This document shows positions 59,501 through 64,000 of a DNA stretch of 64,000 nt, piece by piece (the first letter of the stretch is position 1; each line of letters begins with the position of its first letter). This stretch comes from Prosapia bicincta (lineage: Eukaryota; Arthropoda; Insecta; Hemiptera; Cercopidae): contig JBAIZL010000006.1 of the NCBI GenBank assembly GCA_036971475.1, forward strand, positions 16,719,459 through 16,783,458. The letters are read 5' to 3'. Both the position numbers and the translations under genes were made by a program. The notes beneath the pieces were generated by a model that did not search any database, was not told where the DNA came from, and worked only from the letters and a program-made list of their open reading frames with translations.

Positions 59501-59637
59501 TTTGTTCTTTTGCCATCTCCAAAATGTTTAATATTCTTTCCTAATGTTTGGCAATCTAATTTCAAGTATGAAAAATCCAGCGTTGTTTCTTCATTTGTCT
59601 GTCCATCACTGTCACTACTTTCTGAATACCTATCCAT
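27269..59637 (-). CDS. LRRC58: LRRC58 (leucine-rich repeat-containing protein 58), four-exon gene
   Basis: Exons: 59132-59637, 45022-45238, 30589-30778, 27269-27435. Junctions are all GT-AG. Phases fit: exon 1 ends on two bases of an Arg codon completed by exon 2; exon 2 to 3 is phase 0; exon 3 leaves one base completed by exon 4. The product is 359 aa, close to the roughly 371 aa of vertebrate LRRC58. Order: an acidic Ser/Asp-rich N terminus; about seven LRRs (LLLYQNQLISLP, VIDISNNRLRSLP, LNLSGNNLSHFP, YLGGNHIEEIP, YMGGNQLTEI, LSNNFLESLP, LHKNRLRTLP); the signature RDNPLVVKFV; a SOCS-box-like part (LLELSARSV, then DLPSSLVEYL); and a Cys-rich end (CVNPKC, VDFCGKY, LCSSKC). The protein lacks a signal peptide, so it is presumably intracellular. 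By family logic it may be a substrate adaptor of a cullin ligase, which is inference. Identification is strong because all parts recur in order; introns 1 and 2 are unusually transposon-rich. Confidence 0.93.
27931..28322. mobile_element. pogo/Tigger-like MITE, short copy
   Basis: TIRs TAGTAGATTCTCGATAGTTC and (right, inverted) CAGTATTCTCGATATTGC are flanked by TA on both sides (27929-27930 and 28323-28324). The interior has about three units of the repeat carrying ACATTTCTTGGAAGC, the inverted version of the repeat in the copy at 20974-21690. 392 bp, no coding sequence. Confidence 0.8.
28690..28915. mobile_element. Family F palindrome, cleanest copy
   Basis: A near-perfect palindrome of about 220 bp. 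The arms begin ATGAAGTTAATATATTACTA and end with the complement next to (TA)n. The centre holds two hammerhead-like motifs head to head sharing GAATCAGTGATTC: one minus at about 28764-28805, one plus at about 28805-28849. The plus copy has one stem II mismatch (GAAC). Confidence 0.8.
28916..28968. repeat. (TA)n microsatellite
   Basis: TA run with one interruption, directly abutting the family F palindrome. Confidence 0.95.
28975..29420. mobile_element. Family G fold-back element
   Basis: Two arms of about 185-200 bp (about 28975-29190 and 29215-29420) are inverted copies: TTTTTTGGACTAGGAGACTG at the left, and CAGTCTCCTAGTCCAAAAAA at the right. The centre is a short AT-rich loop. Single-arm copy at 18172-18410. 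No coding sequence. The right side leads into (TA)n(TG)n. Confidence 0.8.
29266..29298 (+). ncRNA. Hammerhead-like core, family G (U3/A8)
   Basis: Core UUGACAA plus A; stem II GACCAC, loop UGU, partner GUGGUU (6 pairs, one G-U); GAAA; palindrome within AUAUAU; then C. A clear stem I is not visible. The inverted arm repeats it on the minus strand at about 29110-29142, with a C-for-U change in stem II's partner region. Confidence 0.45.
29421..29503. repeat. (TA)n followed by (TG)n
   Basis: A TA run changes to a TG run at about 29457 and ends at about 29503. Confidence 0.95.
30589..30778 (-). CDS. LRRC58: LRRC58 exon 3 (SOCS-box-like segment)
   Basis: The acceptor is TTTTTTACAG before TTA-AGT-TTG (LSLRDNPLVVKFV). 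The donor is GTTAGA after TGC-AAA-G. The exon encodes LLELSARSVKIN, which fits the elongin-binding BC box pattern, and DLPSSLVEYL, similar to the L-P-x-x-L-x-x-Y-L part of SOCS boxes. It ends with the first Cys cluster (HHCVNPKC). Confidence 0.9.
31061..41718. repeat. 20-bp minisatellite, about 533 units in perfect register
   Basis: The unit is TATTTATAGCCAGCATTTTA with three main variable positions: 8 (A or G), 12 (A, T or sometimes G) and 14 (C or T). Rare variants act as markers (TATATCC, CAGAATTTTA, CAGTATTTTT, TACAGCTTGC). I see no insertion or deletion across the whole array. Higher-order duplications are visible: 31,421-31,940 recurs 1,040 bp downstream; a block containing TTACAGCTTGC recurs 3,480 bp apart (37,981 and 41,461); a 240-bp period occurs at 39.7-40.2 kb. 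The G8 variant is common up to about 36,970 and absent beyond. Unit length is not a multiple of three and contains stops, so it is not coding. Confidence 0.98.
41719..43704. other. Intronic AT-rich sequence
   Basis: Nothing recognised besides a short ATC repeat (about 42779-42797). The open frame at 42061-42258 has no domain. Confidence 0.5.
43705..44050. mobile_element. Inverted-repeat element, PLE-terminal-like
   Basis: Diverged arms face each other: TTTCATTTACAAAGCTGATC and ATATGATTTATGAGTATAGA at the left, and CTCATAAATCATAAACCTCC and TTCGTAAATGAAACGG at the right. The right arm ends TCTCGAAATGCGTCTC, which recalls the GAAA-palindrome-UC pattern of the PLE terminal families, but I cannot align a full hammerhead layout. 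Confidence 0.55.
44051..45021. other. Intronic sequence before exon 2
   Basis: The minus-strand frame at 44407-44631 (containing NDWDQIKRFLLDVDAL) is slightly GC-richer than its surroundings, but I recognise no family. Nothing else seen. Confidence 0.4.
45022..45238 (-). CDS. LRRC58: LRRC58 exon 2
   Basis: The acceptor is ATATCAG before G-CTG-CAA (LQILYMGGNQLTEI). The donor is GTACAG after CLSE. It encodes 72 codons of LRR sequence: NLKTLQLHKNRLRTLP and LSNNFLESLP are clear repeats. It is isolated between two introns of about 14 kb each. Confidence 0.92.
46130..46320. mobile_element. PLE family B terminal repeats, fold-back
   Basis: TTTTACTAAAACACTTGTAA with the CTTGCCTATAGTAGC segment is followed directly by its inverted copy. 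GATTCCATCTTCACGTGAGC-type arms then fold again around 46270. These are the outer ends of family B without coding sequence, stacked against the larger copy that follows. Confidence 0.7.
46490..47182 (+). pseudogene. PLE family B reverse transcriptase part, frameshifted
   Basis: The frame contains ALPKLHKTDIPIRPLINH (PLE LPKxHK motif), a stop and shift near 46710-46720, then LVSFDTSNLYTNIPI (motif A), YNQKDGLPMGSPIASILAE (motif B) and YWYRYVDDIITLY (catalytic YVDD). It breaks off at LTYTI where the LINE is inserted. N-terminal sequence before LPKLHK is truncated. Confidence 0.85.
47170..47182. repeat. 13-bp target duplication, 3' side of the LINE
   Basis: CATACACCATCGA lies immediately before the T run (the poly(A) tail of the minus-strand LINE) and recurs exactly at 53226-53238. 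Confidence 0.95.
47212..47245 (-). promoter_or_regulatory. 3'-terminal stem-loop of the LINE
   Basis: Just before the poly(A), the minus strand reads GGCGA, TGAT, AACCA, CAAT, TGGTT, TTT, TCGCC: an outer 5-bp stem enclosing an inner 5-bp stem. A hairpin at this position is a plausible recognition site for the element's own reverse transcriptase, by analogy with other LINEs. Confidence 0.6.
47246..47603 (-). other. 3' UTR of the LINE
   Basis: Very AT-rich (AATAAATAAATA-type runs on the plus strand) and non-coding, in contrast to the GC-balanced ORFs. Confidence 0.7.
47604..51299 (-). CDS. LINE ORF2: endonuclease, reverse transcriptase, RNase H
   Basis: 1,231 aa, ATG at 51297-51299. APE-type endonuclease about 1-225: WNVNGVRS (Asn 12-14), CLQETH (Glu near 39), VGDFNAHH (about 134-141) and GSDHVP (about 209-214). 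RT about 470-750: SSYRPISL, AVFFDLEKAYD (about 579-589), GVPQGSVLS (about 639-647) and SLFVDDFCIY (about 669-678), with FVDD as catalytic box. RNase H about 963-1085: IFTDGS (Asp 970), TAELFAI (Glu 1003), CSDSKSA (Asp 1026), KADEAA (Asp near 1079). A C-terminal CQYCGDIFTIKHILVDC finger sits near 1173. All catalytic residues I can check are present. The protein makes and primes cDNA at a nicked target. The start follows the ORF1 stop by three bases (TAA TAA ATG), suggesting reinitiation or coupled translation. Confidence 0.95.
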   Translation of the reverse strand: MSLLRKSVIQWNVNGVRSHIEELKLLVRDVYPMFVCLQETHLHASHNFHLREYSVFRSDFVTEDRARGGVAILARDCIDAVSLNLITPLQAVAVQTAVPYKITVCCVYLPPQENLHHSDLVNLISQLPTPFLLVGDFNAHHSSWGSPTRNSRGDLVESVRTELDLCLLNDGSPTHLAASTGGWTAVDLSLCSPQLATRCTWSVLNDLYGSDHVPIKISLCDSQPCYTRNPSWILRKANWDSYSNYLVSLDMDYLTPIDENIKKFTKAILNAAEKTIPKTSTYPRRPPVPWWNDECTEILRLRRRALRKFKRHPTNGNLQEYKILRAKARRIFRLSRKNSWEQYISTIRRTTPSSTVWRKLRSVCGTFSPLPAIALKQPDGRIISNRDDIANVLGKSFSNFSATTAYNRLFQIYKLKEEAIPFTVGSSGDSPLNTPFSIGELESALASTKDSAPGPDSIVYSMLKHLPSSAKLVLLRVYNRLFEERSFPDAWLESTVIPLLKPGKDKTNPSSYRPISLTSVLCKLLEKMVNRRLVWYLETNDLICNEQCGFRQGRSSVDQLVLLESAIQDAFLLRQTLVAVFFDLEKAYDMAWKRGILNTLKSWGIQGNILAFIANFLSNRSFRVRLGGTYSNSYTQENGVPQGSVLSVTLFAVAINSIISNIRSPVHCSLFVDDFCIYVPARSMATAERSLQLAISRLEEWSRATGFKFSASKTQCVAFSRRRQHQEPILYLDGVQLQTTDSVRFLGLLFDKRLSWSPHVRDLKVRCSKKLDMLRVLSGTNWGADRTSMLRFYRAVVRSRIDYGCQVYSSARPTVLKTLDTIHHSGLRLATGAFRTSPIPSLLVEAGEPALSRRRQMLQISYLSVLRSKPNHPAFEIVFHNTLNEVYNTRQRSTHPFGIRTLRILDDLELQLPTMFERQMCYLPPWIIKTPHFDFSLSSYIKHDTPVVVYHQEFLSTYKSHQHSEIIFTDGSKLDNGVGCAFYASGYTYTYGLPSACSVFTAELFAIFKALTVIQSQSSHYLLCSDSKSALQALQDVFSSNPLVGDILCAVHRLQLRGVGVTFCWVPGHCGILGNTKADEAAKKATSLVPITQLVMASDYVCFAKHLLLAAWNDEWHTVIQNKLREIKDTVRPWRSSIRSKRREEVVVTRLRVGHSFATHGYLMSREDPPICQYCGDIFTIKHILVDCVSVVNVRALFNLKGSLKVVLRDDASAIDRVIAFLHHLKIFFKI
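51303..52718 (-). CDS. LINE ORF1: gag-like nucleic-acid-binding protein
   Basis: 471 aa, ATG at 52716-52718. Residues about 45-180 resemble the RRM-like part of ORF1/gag proteins of I and Jockey elements. Three zinc knuckles follow: CFKCQRFGHISSTC (about 202-215), CGICSVEGHDDKEC (about 221-234) and CANCGGDHPARSYNC (about 240-254). The remainder is a low-complexity Ser/Pro/Lys tail. It is expected to coat the element RNA and form the retrotransposition particle with ORF2 protein. No stop or shift. Confidence 0.93.
   Translation of the reverse strand: MDSKTTSNMTSLKRTRQDSPDDHIQKDLSKKLMVATSQTLPSAKYLVVFSAEEGKDLSKVSPFLINKAITACAGGPVASIKKLRNGTLLVATSTDRQTRSLSKMTSFFDQVMVSVAPHRTLNYSKGVITCRDLMHLPIDEIKSELSSQLVTDVIPITKMDKGEKAATASFIVTFGKPEIPEYLHAGYQRLSVRPYVANPRRCFKCQRFGHISSTCSKQNVCGICSVEGHDDKECVNSPKCANCGGDHPARSYNCPTFKEEKAILGIMAKDKLSFPEAKKLYRSTQPKTDNKTYAATLTASKSSCNNCAELSKKIEVLTEQVSRLLSIVTNGPPTLNLVQPAATDNDLPLVPIPSTGGIGARNESLSEPCVSVQKILSTGNKPSVQKTLEKSKPRKPVLRQTTSPPSLPGIKKNANKGGNVKTTPPKPKTSSDSIPERVDMESETCKPETSKNVPGKKGESTNGCQINPLLS
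52719..53225 (-). promoter_or_regulatory. 5' UTR / internal promoter region of the LINE
   Basis: The first bases on the minus strand form a strong hairpin: GGTGCGG, a 5-base loop, CCGCACC (53197-53217 on the plus strand), preceded by a CCCCGCAGGGG self-complement. No TATA box is seen, which fits the internal promoters of I-like elements. The remainder to 52719 is GC-rich with no ORF of note. Confidence 0.6.
53226..53238. repeat. 13-bp target duplication, 5' side of the LINE
   Basis: An exact second copy of CATACACCATCGA; PLE coding sequence continues in frame from here. Confidence 0.95.
53226..54100 (+). pseudogene. PLE family B C-terminal part with GIY-YIG nuclease
   Basis: This continues the RT part after the LINE: QKPTSTNTTIHSSSNHPQQH (post-RT signature), MIYHFLKTPLNKDEHY, then GVYKLTCSSYPSFYAGQTGR with YTRYQEH, the GIY-YIG core (YAG in place of the usual YIG). 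The tail ends in PPPP with TAA at about 54098. From 53402 the frame is open for 232 codons. The LINE insertion, and the frameshift in the RT part, make the whole gene non-functional. Confidence 0.85.
54105..54230 (+). mobile_element. Right terminal repeat of PLE family B
   Basis: It starts CTACGTAAACCTTGAGATCA, then the hammerhead-like motif, then AGTGCTACTATAGGCAAGTT. It is the inverted complement of 46330-46460. Confidence 0.85.
54130..54173 (+). ncRNA. Hammerhead-like motif, PLE family B (U3/A8 core)
   Basis: Stem I UGAG pairs with CUCA; core UUGACAA plus A; stem II GGGA, loop CACAUC, partner UCCC; GAAA; palindrome CGGCCG; U, C. Copies at 46390-46432 (minus), 54583-54625 (minus) and 54903-54947 (plus) keep UUGACAA. 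All have U3 and A8 instead of C3 and G8. The 54583 copy has AAAA instead of GAAA. Confidence 0.55.
54483..55048. mobile_element. PLE family B fold-back copy
   Basis: The minus-strand half (54483-54855) carries a terminal repeat and the C-terminal tail of the family B protein (scraps equal to HFKLHPTHILNTQL and TLFDIITPN). The plus-strand half (54860-55048) is another terminal repeat. The two face each other, as in the other copies. Confidence 0.75.
55049..55829. other. AT-rich intronic spacer
   Basis: Nothing recognised with confidence. The start (55085-55140) contains CATCGTTTCGGCAACTGGTC, reminiscent of a PLE terminal repeat, but without alignable stems. Confidence 0.4.
55830..57110. mobile_element. 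PLE family C, fold-back copy
   Basis: The minus-strand half (about 55830-56751) includes post-RT and GIY-YIG coding sequence. At about 56751 the sequence switches to plus-strand orientation and repeats only the 3' tail and terminal repeat (56752-57110). Outer ends match inverted: TACTTACTGATTTATTCAGC at the left, and GCTGAATAAATCAGTAAGTA at the right. A GAAACGCG motif (57008-57015) with stem I AGCG/UGCU remains, but stem II is degenerate. Confidence 0.75.
55970..56751 (-). pseudogene. PLE family C C-terminal part with GIY-YIG nuclease
   Basis: The reading starts LYRVIHNTSNHPTRHKLAAF and continues MMHRLINIPMSNEDKV; after a stop near 56497 and a frame change comes GVYKITCNNCPSFYIGQTGR with IRYEEHVKQI (about 56270-56380), a well-preserved GIY-YIG core. 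A further stop follows before the tail FEHIINNYSMNNN. The RT half is absent. Confidence 0.8.
57111..57685. other. AT-rich intronic spacer
   Basis: Nothing recognised. Confidence 0.5.
57690..58700. repeat. Diverged tandem units of about 165 bp interrupted by a fold-back
   Basis: Two neighbouring units (about 58360-58520 and 58525-58695) share GGCTAAAGTAAACAATTA, TTTTTATTTATTTAG, CATCGG and AAATCG landmarks. A third, more diverged unit (about 57690-57835, with GCCGTGGCAGGGGGAGAG and CATCGTTCGG) lies before the fold-back at 58005-58335. Confidence 0.6.
58005..58335. mobile_element. Fold-back element with GTCTAGACATA ends
   Basis: The outer arms are TCTAGACATA and TATGTCTAGA. Inner arms are CAGGATAGATTTGGTTGTAA and its complement (about 58256-58308), repeated once more internally. 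A partial copy of the inner arm lies at about 61503-61545. No coding sequence. Confidence 0.65.
59132..59637 (-). CDS. LRRC58: LRRC58 exon 1
   Basis: I chose the ATG at 59635-59637 (MDRYSESSDSDG). The frame opens 12 codons earlier at another ATG (59673), but the acidic start resembles family N termini better. This exon encodes residues 1-168 with the first four to five LRRs. It ends KLTR at a consensus GTAAGA donor (59131 downward). The upstream 59640-59760 may hold the 5' UTR; no TATA box is evident. Confidence 0.9.
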
Positions 59638-59639
59638 AA

Positions 59640-61560
59640 CAAATTGCGTTTCAATTAATATCAATTTACTCAAATTTTTCAGAGAAAAACAATTTTTGAA
59701 TTTAAATGGCAGATGTAAGAAATACTGAAATAATTAGATTTAACTTAACCTATTCAACGACAACCCATCCAAACTCTTCTTAAAGAGTGGTGACTGGTGA
59801 TAACCTTCAGGAGGGATTTATTGATAATTGATAAACCCTAAAGGTTAATAGGAAGTTTATCGTTATTAAAACAGTAATGACAACCTTATAAATGCAAATT
59901 GAAAATGTTTACAACTAATTGCTAAATTATCACTAACTGTATTTTAGTTCTAAAGTATGTTAAAAATACAAAAATAATATTAATTTGTTTTTTGGCAACA
60001 AATTAATTGTAATAAATTGTTCAGTGTTTAAGAATTTTTCATTCAGCTACTTGTACTTTAAAAAAGAATAATACTTTCAAGAACTATACAAAATACTTTT
60101 ATAATGTTGTTTAGCTTAGTTAAGCGTATTACATTATTTTAGCGGGTTTTGTTATAACATTTTTTCTATAATTATAAAAATAATTTGATTTTATAATAAA
60201 TTTGAATTTATATTATACAAAGATTTCTTCGTGATGAATTCTATATAAATTCTGTATACCCAAAATAATATGTTTGTCTGAATACATAATGTTTCAACTC
60301 ATTAAATTTTGATGGACATTTCTTAATTTAATTTATTGTTCCATGTTAAAGAAAAAAACTAAAAATAGATTTTTAATTTTTGAGATCAAGTCATCTTTGA
60401 CGAATTGAAATAAACAAAGGAAATTTACAGTTTATGAGCTAACTAGTCAGCTGTGTAAAAGTAATAGGCTTAGTTTTTTTTAACAGTTTTAAAGTAAAAT
60501 TTATTTGTATTATAAAGTTTAAAATGGTTAGTATTTTATTACTTAAAACTACAGTTATTTTTTATGATTTTCATTTACTGTTTTATAGGTGTGATATTGA
60601 ATTTTGAACAAGTTAAATTTAATTTTAATTTACGATCCTAGCCTTAATTTCAACATTGCAAGGATTATATAGCCAATACTGCACCCCTATAGATATTTAT
60701 ACATATTTAATCACCTTTAAATGAATTTGATAGGTATTTTTTAAACATTCTAATGTACATATATGAAATAATTTAATAAGTATGAAAAAATTCCTATTGG
60801 AGCTCACACATACACCAATTATTTTAACTCTAGTAAGGAATGTAACCCTGTGTAATAGAAAAATCCATTAAAATATAGATTTTAATGTAGCCTTCATGTA
60901 TATTTTAATTGAAATTTTTTCTCTACTGAAAATGATTTCTTGGTGTAAAATGGAAATTCATTAGTTACATTTAATTAGTCACCTCCCATATTAAATTTGA
61001 TTTGAACTGACTCAAGTCTTTTGGGGTTAAGTATACAGTATTAACATTTAAGTTAAATAGCTTAAAAATATCTCTTATTTAGAATATATTATATGTAAAT
61101 GTACAAGACCCTTATTTTTAGTCAACTAGGTGTAGAATAAATGTAGATCTACATTTTTGTAAAATTTATATTGCAGTATTAATATTTGAGTTTTAGGTAG
61201 TAAGCATACTTGAAGATATATAAGATCAACCCCAATTTTTTCATATTTACATAGGTTACTTGAAAATACGGTTTAAAGGCACATTGGCCACTACCTGAGA
61301 AAAAGGTGTAAAATTGTTAAAACATATTTCCTAAGACCATATCCATTAACAATATTCTTTTTTACACCAAAGGTAATTTTTTTTATCAAATTAAAATTGG
61401 GTAAACGAATTTGGTACGGAGTAGTACAAAGTACTATGTCTGCTTATCAACTGCCCGCCGTACTACGTATATGTATATTTAAACATACCTACAAAGTCTT
61501 TAGTTAGGATAGATTTGGTTGTAATTTTATACATTACAAAATACTTACAAAATATACCTA
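59640..61560. other. Upstream flank of LRRC58
   Basis: AT-rich, with no recognised gene. The promoter of LRRC58 should lie in the first few hundred bases, but I see no TATA box or CpG-rich patch. A partial fold-back copy is at 61503-61545, and an inverted GTACTA/TAGTAC cluster at about 61420-61455. Confidence 0.4.
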
Positions 61561-63990
61561 TAAAGTAGTGTCCAGCTTTTTCTAGATTTTGAAGATTAAC
61601 TAAGTTTTTCGGCAGCTTGAATTATAGCTGTAATCTCACTGTTGAAGTTGTTGGCATTAATTTAAACAGGGCTGCAGCCCTCAAAGTGGTTGCTATAAAA
61701 GCCAGAGGCATGCTTTTCCACCTATCAATGTATACATCGATTCAGTTATTATTGCTGTATAGATTCGCAATCATTTCCAAAGCATAGGATTTCCGAAGCT
61801 TTAGGATATGGGGATCACTAATAACATTGGACTTTTGTGATTTAGAAACATCACTTTTCCCTCAGGTAATGAAGGGGAAACCGTGTGACAGGTTGGGAAT
61901 TTAGACGGCTTGCCCCAGTTCCAGATTATATTTAATACTAAGTTGTTCAACATCAATGAGTGGTGATGTTTGTGTCTTGAGTCCTAATGTCGCAGGTTTA
62001 TATTTCTCCCAGTGTCTGTAGTGAGTTCTCTTTGGACTCTCCAAGAACTTAAGTATTCATTTCTGCCTGCCACTTTGCAGACGCTTCACCTCCGCTTGCA
62101 GTTGCATTGCAGTTATCAATGATTATGTTGCTCCACCAGTTTTTTTTCCCAGTTCGTTATTCTGGACAGCCTCTTATTTGCTTTAGTTAAGATCGGAAGA
62201 AAGAGATGAGTTCAGAACTATATTCCATAACTGCGCGAATATAGGTTTTATAGACTGTTGCCATCACATCCTGACTTACTCTCCATTTTGTAGTTGCTAG
62301 TCTCTTTAGGATATTATTTTTCTTTTGAGCTTTTTTCAGTTGCAAATTGTTTTTGCTTGGACCAACTAAGTCTGTTGTCGAAATTAACGCTTAAGTACTT
62401 GACAACATTTGTTTCTTTTTCAACTACATTCCATTGTAAGTTTCAAATTATATTGTCTAGTGGATAATGTGATTAATTGAAATACTTTTTTTTTTGTATT
62501 TACCTCCATCTTATTATCTTTGAACCATTCCGAGACATTGGCAAACACATTATTCAAGGTTTCCTCCAATCCCGGAATGTTACTACACGTTGCCCATATG
62601 GCTATTTCATCAGCATATAGGAGGTTGTTAACACCTGATATGCTTATAGTGGGGCATTGAACGAACATTGTTGATCATGATGTTGAAAAGCAAGCAGCTA
62701 AGCACTACTCCTTGTGATAGCCCATGACAGACTTTCTTGTACTTTGATACATTATTTTGGTACCTGGTTCGGATATATCTTTCAAGTAAGAAGTGCTTTA
62801 TCCACTTGTACATATTACCAGTCACATGCAGTCGACAGCTTGTGGAGCAGCATAGATCTCCATACTTTATATATACTGCTTTTAGGTCAATAAATACTAC
62901 AAGAGTGGATTGTTTATGGTGAAACCCATCTTTTACCAATTGTGTTAGTTTGACAATTTGATCAATGTTAGAACGATTTTGTAAGTCAGCCTAATGGTCC
63001 GAGATCCCTCCAACACCTTCCAGGTACTGCTGCAGTCTCGTGTCTACCATTTTCTCAGCTGTTTTACAGAGCAAACTTGTAAGGGAGATCGGTCTAAAAC
63101 TGGTAAGGATGTTATCGGGTTTTCCCTTCTTGTTGATAGCCTAGTAACGATCTCTGCTTTCTTCCATTTTTCTTTCGATGTGATGTTTCCATGAGATATT
63201 ACTAGTTTTAACAGGGTTTTTTGAGGGTTTTTATGAGATTCTTCAACAATTCTTTGTATATTTTATCCGGGCCTACTGATTTGCCTTTCTTTAACAACTG
63301 AATTGTGAGCTCCAGTTCAGATAGGCTGAATGAGTTGTTAAACAGGGAGTTCTGATAGGCAGCTGGGCACGTGCTAGAAGTTTTCCTTTTACGAGTATCG
63401 GCTCCCACAGGTAGGCCTTCTTTTCATTATTGAGGCTTCATATGAAATGGTGAGCTTTAAGCCCATCTTGTCTGAAGTTGAAGTTGGCAACAAAGTGTCT
63501 GTAAGTTTCACGTTTTTCATTTATAATAGCTCTTCTTAGTTCGGCCTGTTTTTTGTTAGGTCTAGGGAGTCACAAAACAGCTTTGTTAATTTTTTTCCTT
63601 GTCCTATCCCTTTTTGCTTTTAATTCCATTAATTTAGAGTTCCAGAAAGGTTTGTAGAATTTCACTTGGCCCCTTGGGATTGATCCTTTCGCAACTAATA
63701 GAATTACGTTAACAAAACTATCACGTACCTTTTCAGAGTTGTTACCAACAAGATTCTCTTTGATTACTTCATTGGAGATTTTGGCAAACCGGGCCTAATA
63801 AGCATTTTTAGAATTACATCTTGGCATCCGTTGCTGTGGAAGTTAGTTTTCTTTGGTTTGATTTTCAAGATGTGAGACCGATAACCATTCTCATCATGTG
63901 CGTCATCTACTAGGGTCAGTATGGCTCGAGCAGCACCAAGGTTAAATCAGGGGTTGATTGTTGGCCGGCGAAAGAGAGAAAGGTTAGGTT
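61560..63990 (-). pseudogene. Decayed CR1/Jockey-like LINE (endonuclease end to RT)
   Basis: Read on the minus strand from the right edge: LSFAGQQSTPDLTLV (endonuclease end, about 63950-63980), FWNSKLMELKAKRDRTRKKI and ELRRAIINEKRETY (linker, about 63500-63660), LLKKGKSVGPDKIYKELL (RT start, 63208-63408), VVFIDLKAVYIKYG (motif A, damaged), HGLSQGVVLSCLLFNIMIN (motif B), NLLYADEIAIW (catalytic box with Glu in place of the second Asp), and KYLSVNFDNRLSW (thumb, about 62370-62405). Frameshifts and stops separate these parts. The endonuclease end resembles the 7480-7700 fragment, so both may be copies of one LINE family. The element runs off the window. Confidence 0.8.
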
Positions 63991-64000
63991 ATTTTTAAGT

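Overview
The window is a piece of an AT-rich animal nuclear genome, most likely an arthropod (a hemipteran-like insect would fit, but this is not proven). Evidence: one split gene with GT-AG introns and an animal-specific product (LRRC58); retroelement and DNA-transposon families common in arthropods (Penelope-like elements, I-clade LINE, piggyBac, mariner, hAT and pogo/Tigger-like MITEs); long (TA)n tracts; no operons or prokaryotic features.

The only host gene I can reconstruct is LRRC58 on the minus strand, spanning 27,269-59,637 in four coding exons (exon 1 59132-59637; exon 2 45022-45238; exon 3 30589-30778; exon 4 27269-27435). All junctions are GT-AG, all phases agree, and the product is 359 aa. 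Exon 3 encodes a SOCS-box-like segment and exons 3-4 a Cys-rich tail. Intron 2 (14.2 kb) holds a 10.66-kb array of a 20-bp unit (about 533 copies with no register change). Intron 1 (13.9 kb) holds a 6.04-kb I-clade retrotransposon with both ORFs open, inserted with a 13-bp target duplication into an older Penelope-like element (PLE), followed by more fold-back PLE copies.

Layout: 1-2.4 kb, AT-rich with (TA)n. 2448-4918, decayed piggyBac with TTAA ends. 7.5-10.7 kb, a LINE fragment split by a nearly complete PLE (RT plus GIY-YIG ORF, open for about 750 codons). 11.2-12.1 kb, fold-back repeats. 14.2-18.6 kb, PLE remnants and nested palindromes around (TA)n. 19.0-19.5 kb, mariner fragment. 21-26.5 kb, three MITE-like elements and a PLE tail. 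27.3-59.6 kb, LRRC58 and its transposon-filled introns. 61.5-64 kb, decayed LINE.

The most interesting hidden structure is a repeated RNA-like architecture in the PLE terminal repeats and fold-back elements: stem I, a 7-8 nt core, a stem II hairpin, GAAA, a short palindrome, then UH and the stem I partner. This is the layout of the minimal hammerhead ribozymes known from PLEs. Two families have a canonical core. Three others have U at position 3 and A at position 8, replacing the tertiary C3-G8 pair by a possible U3-A8 pair. All calls are by eye; no searches or folding programs were run.
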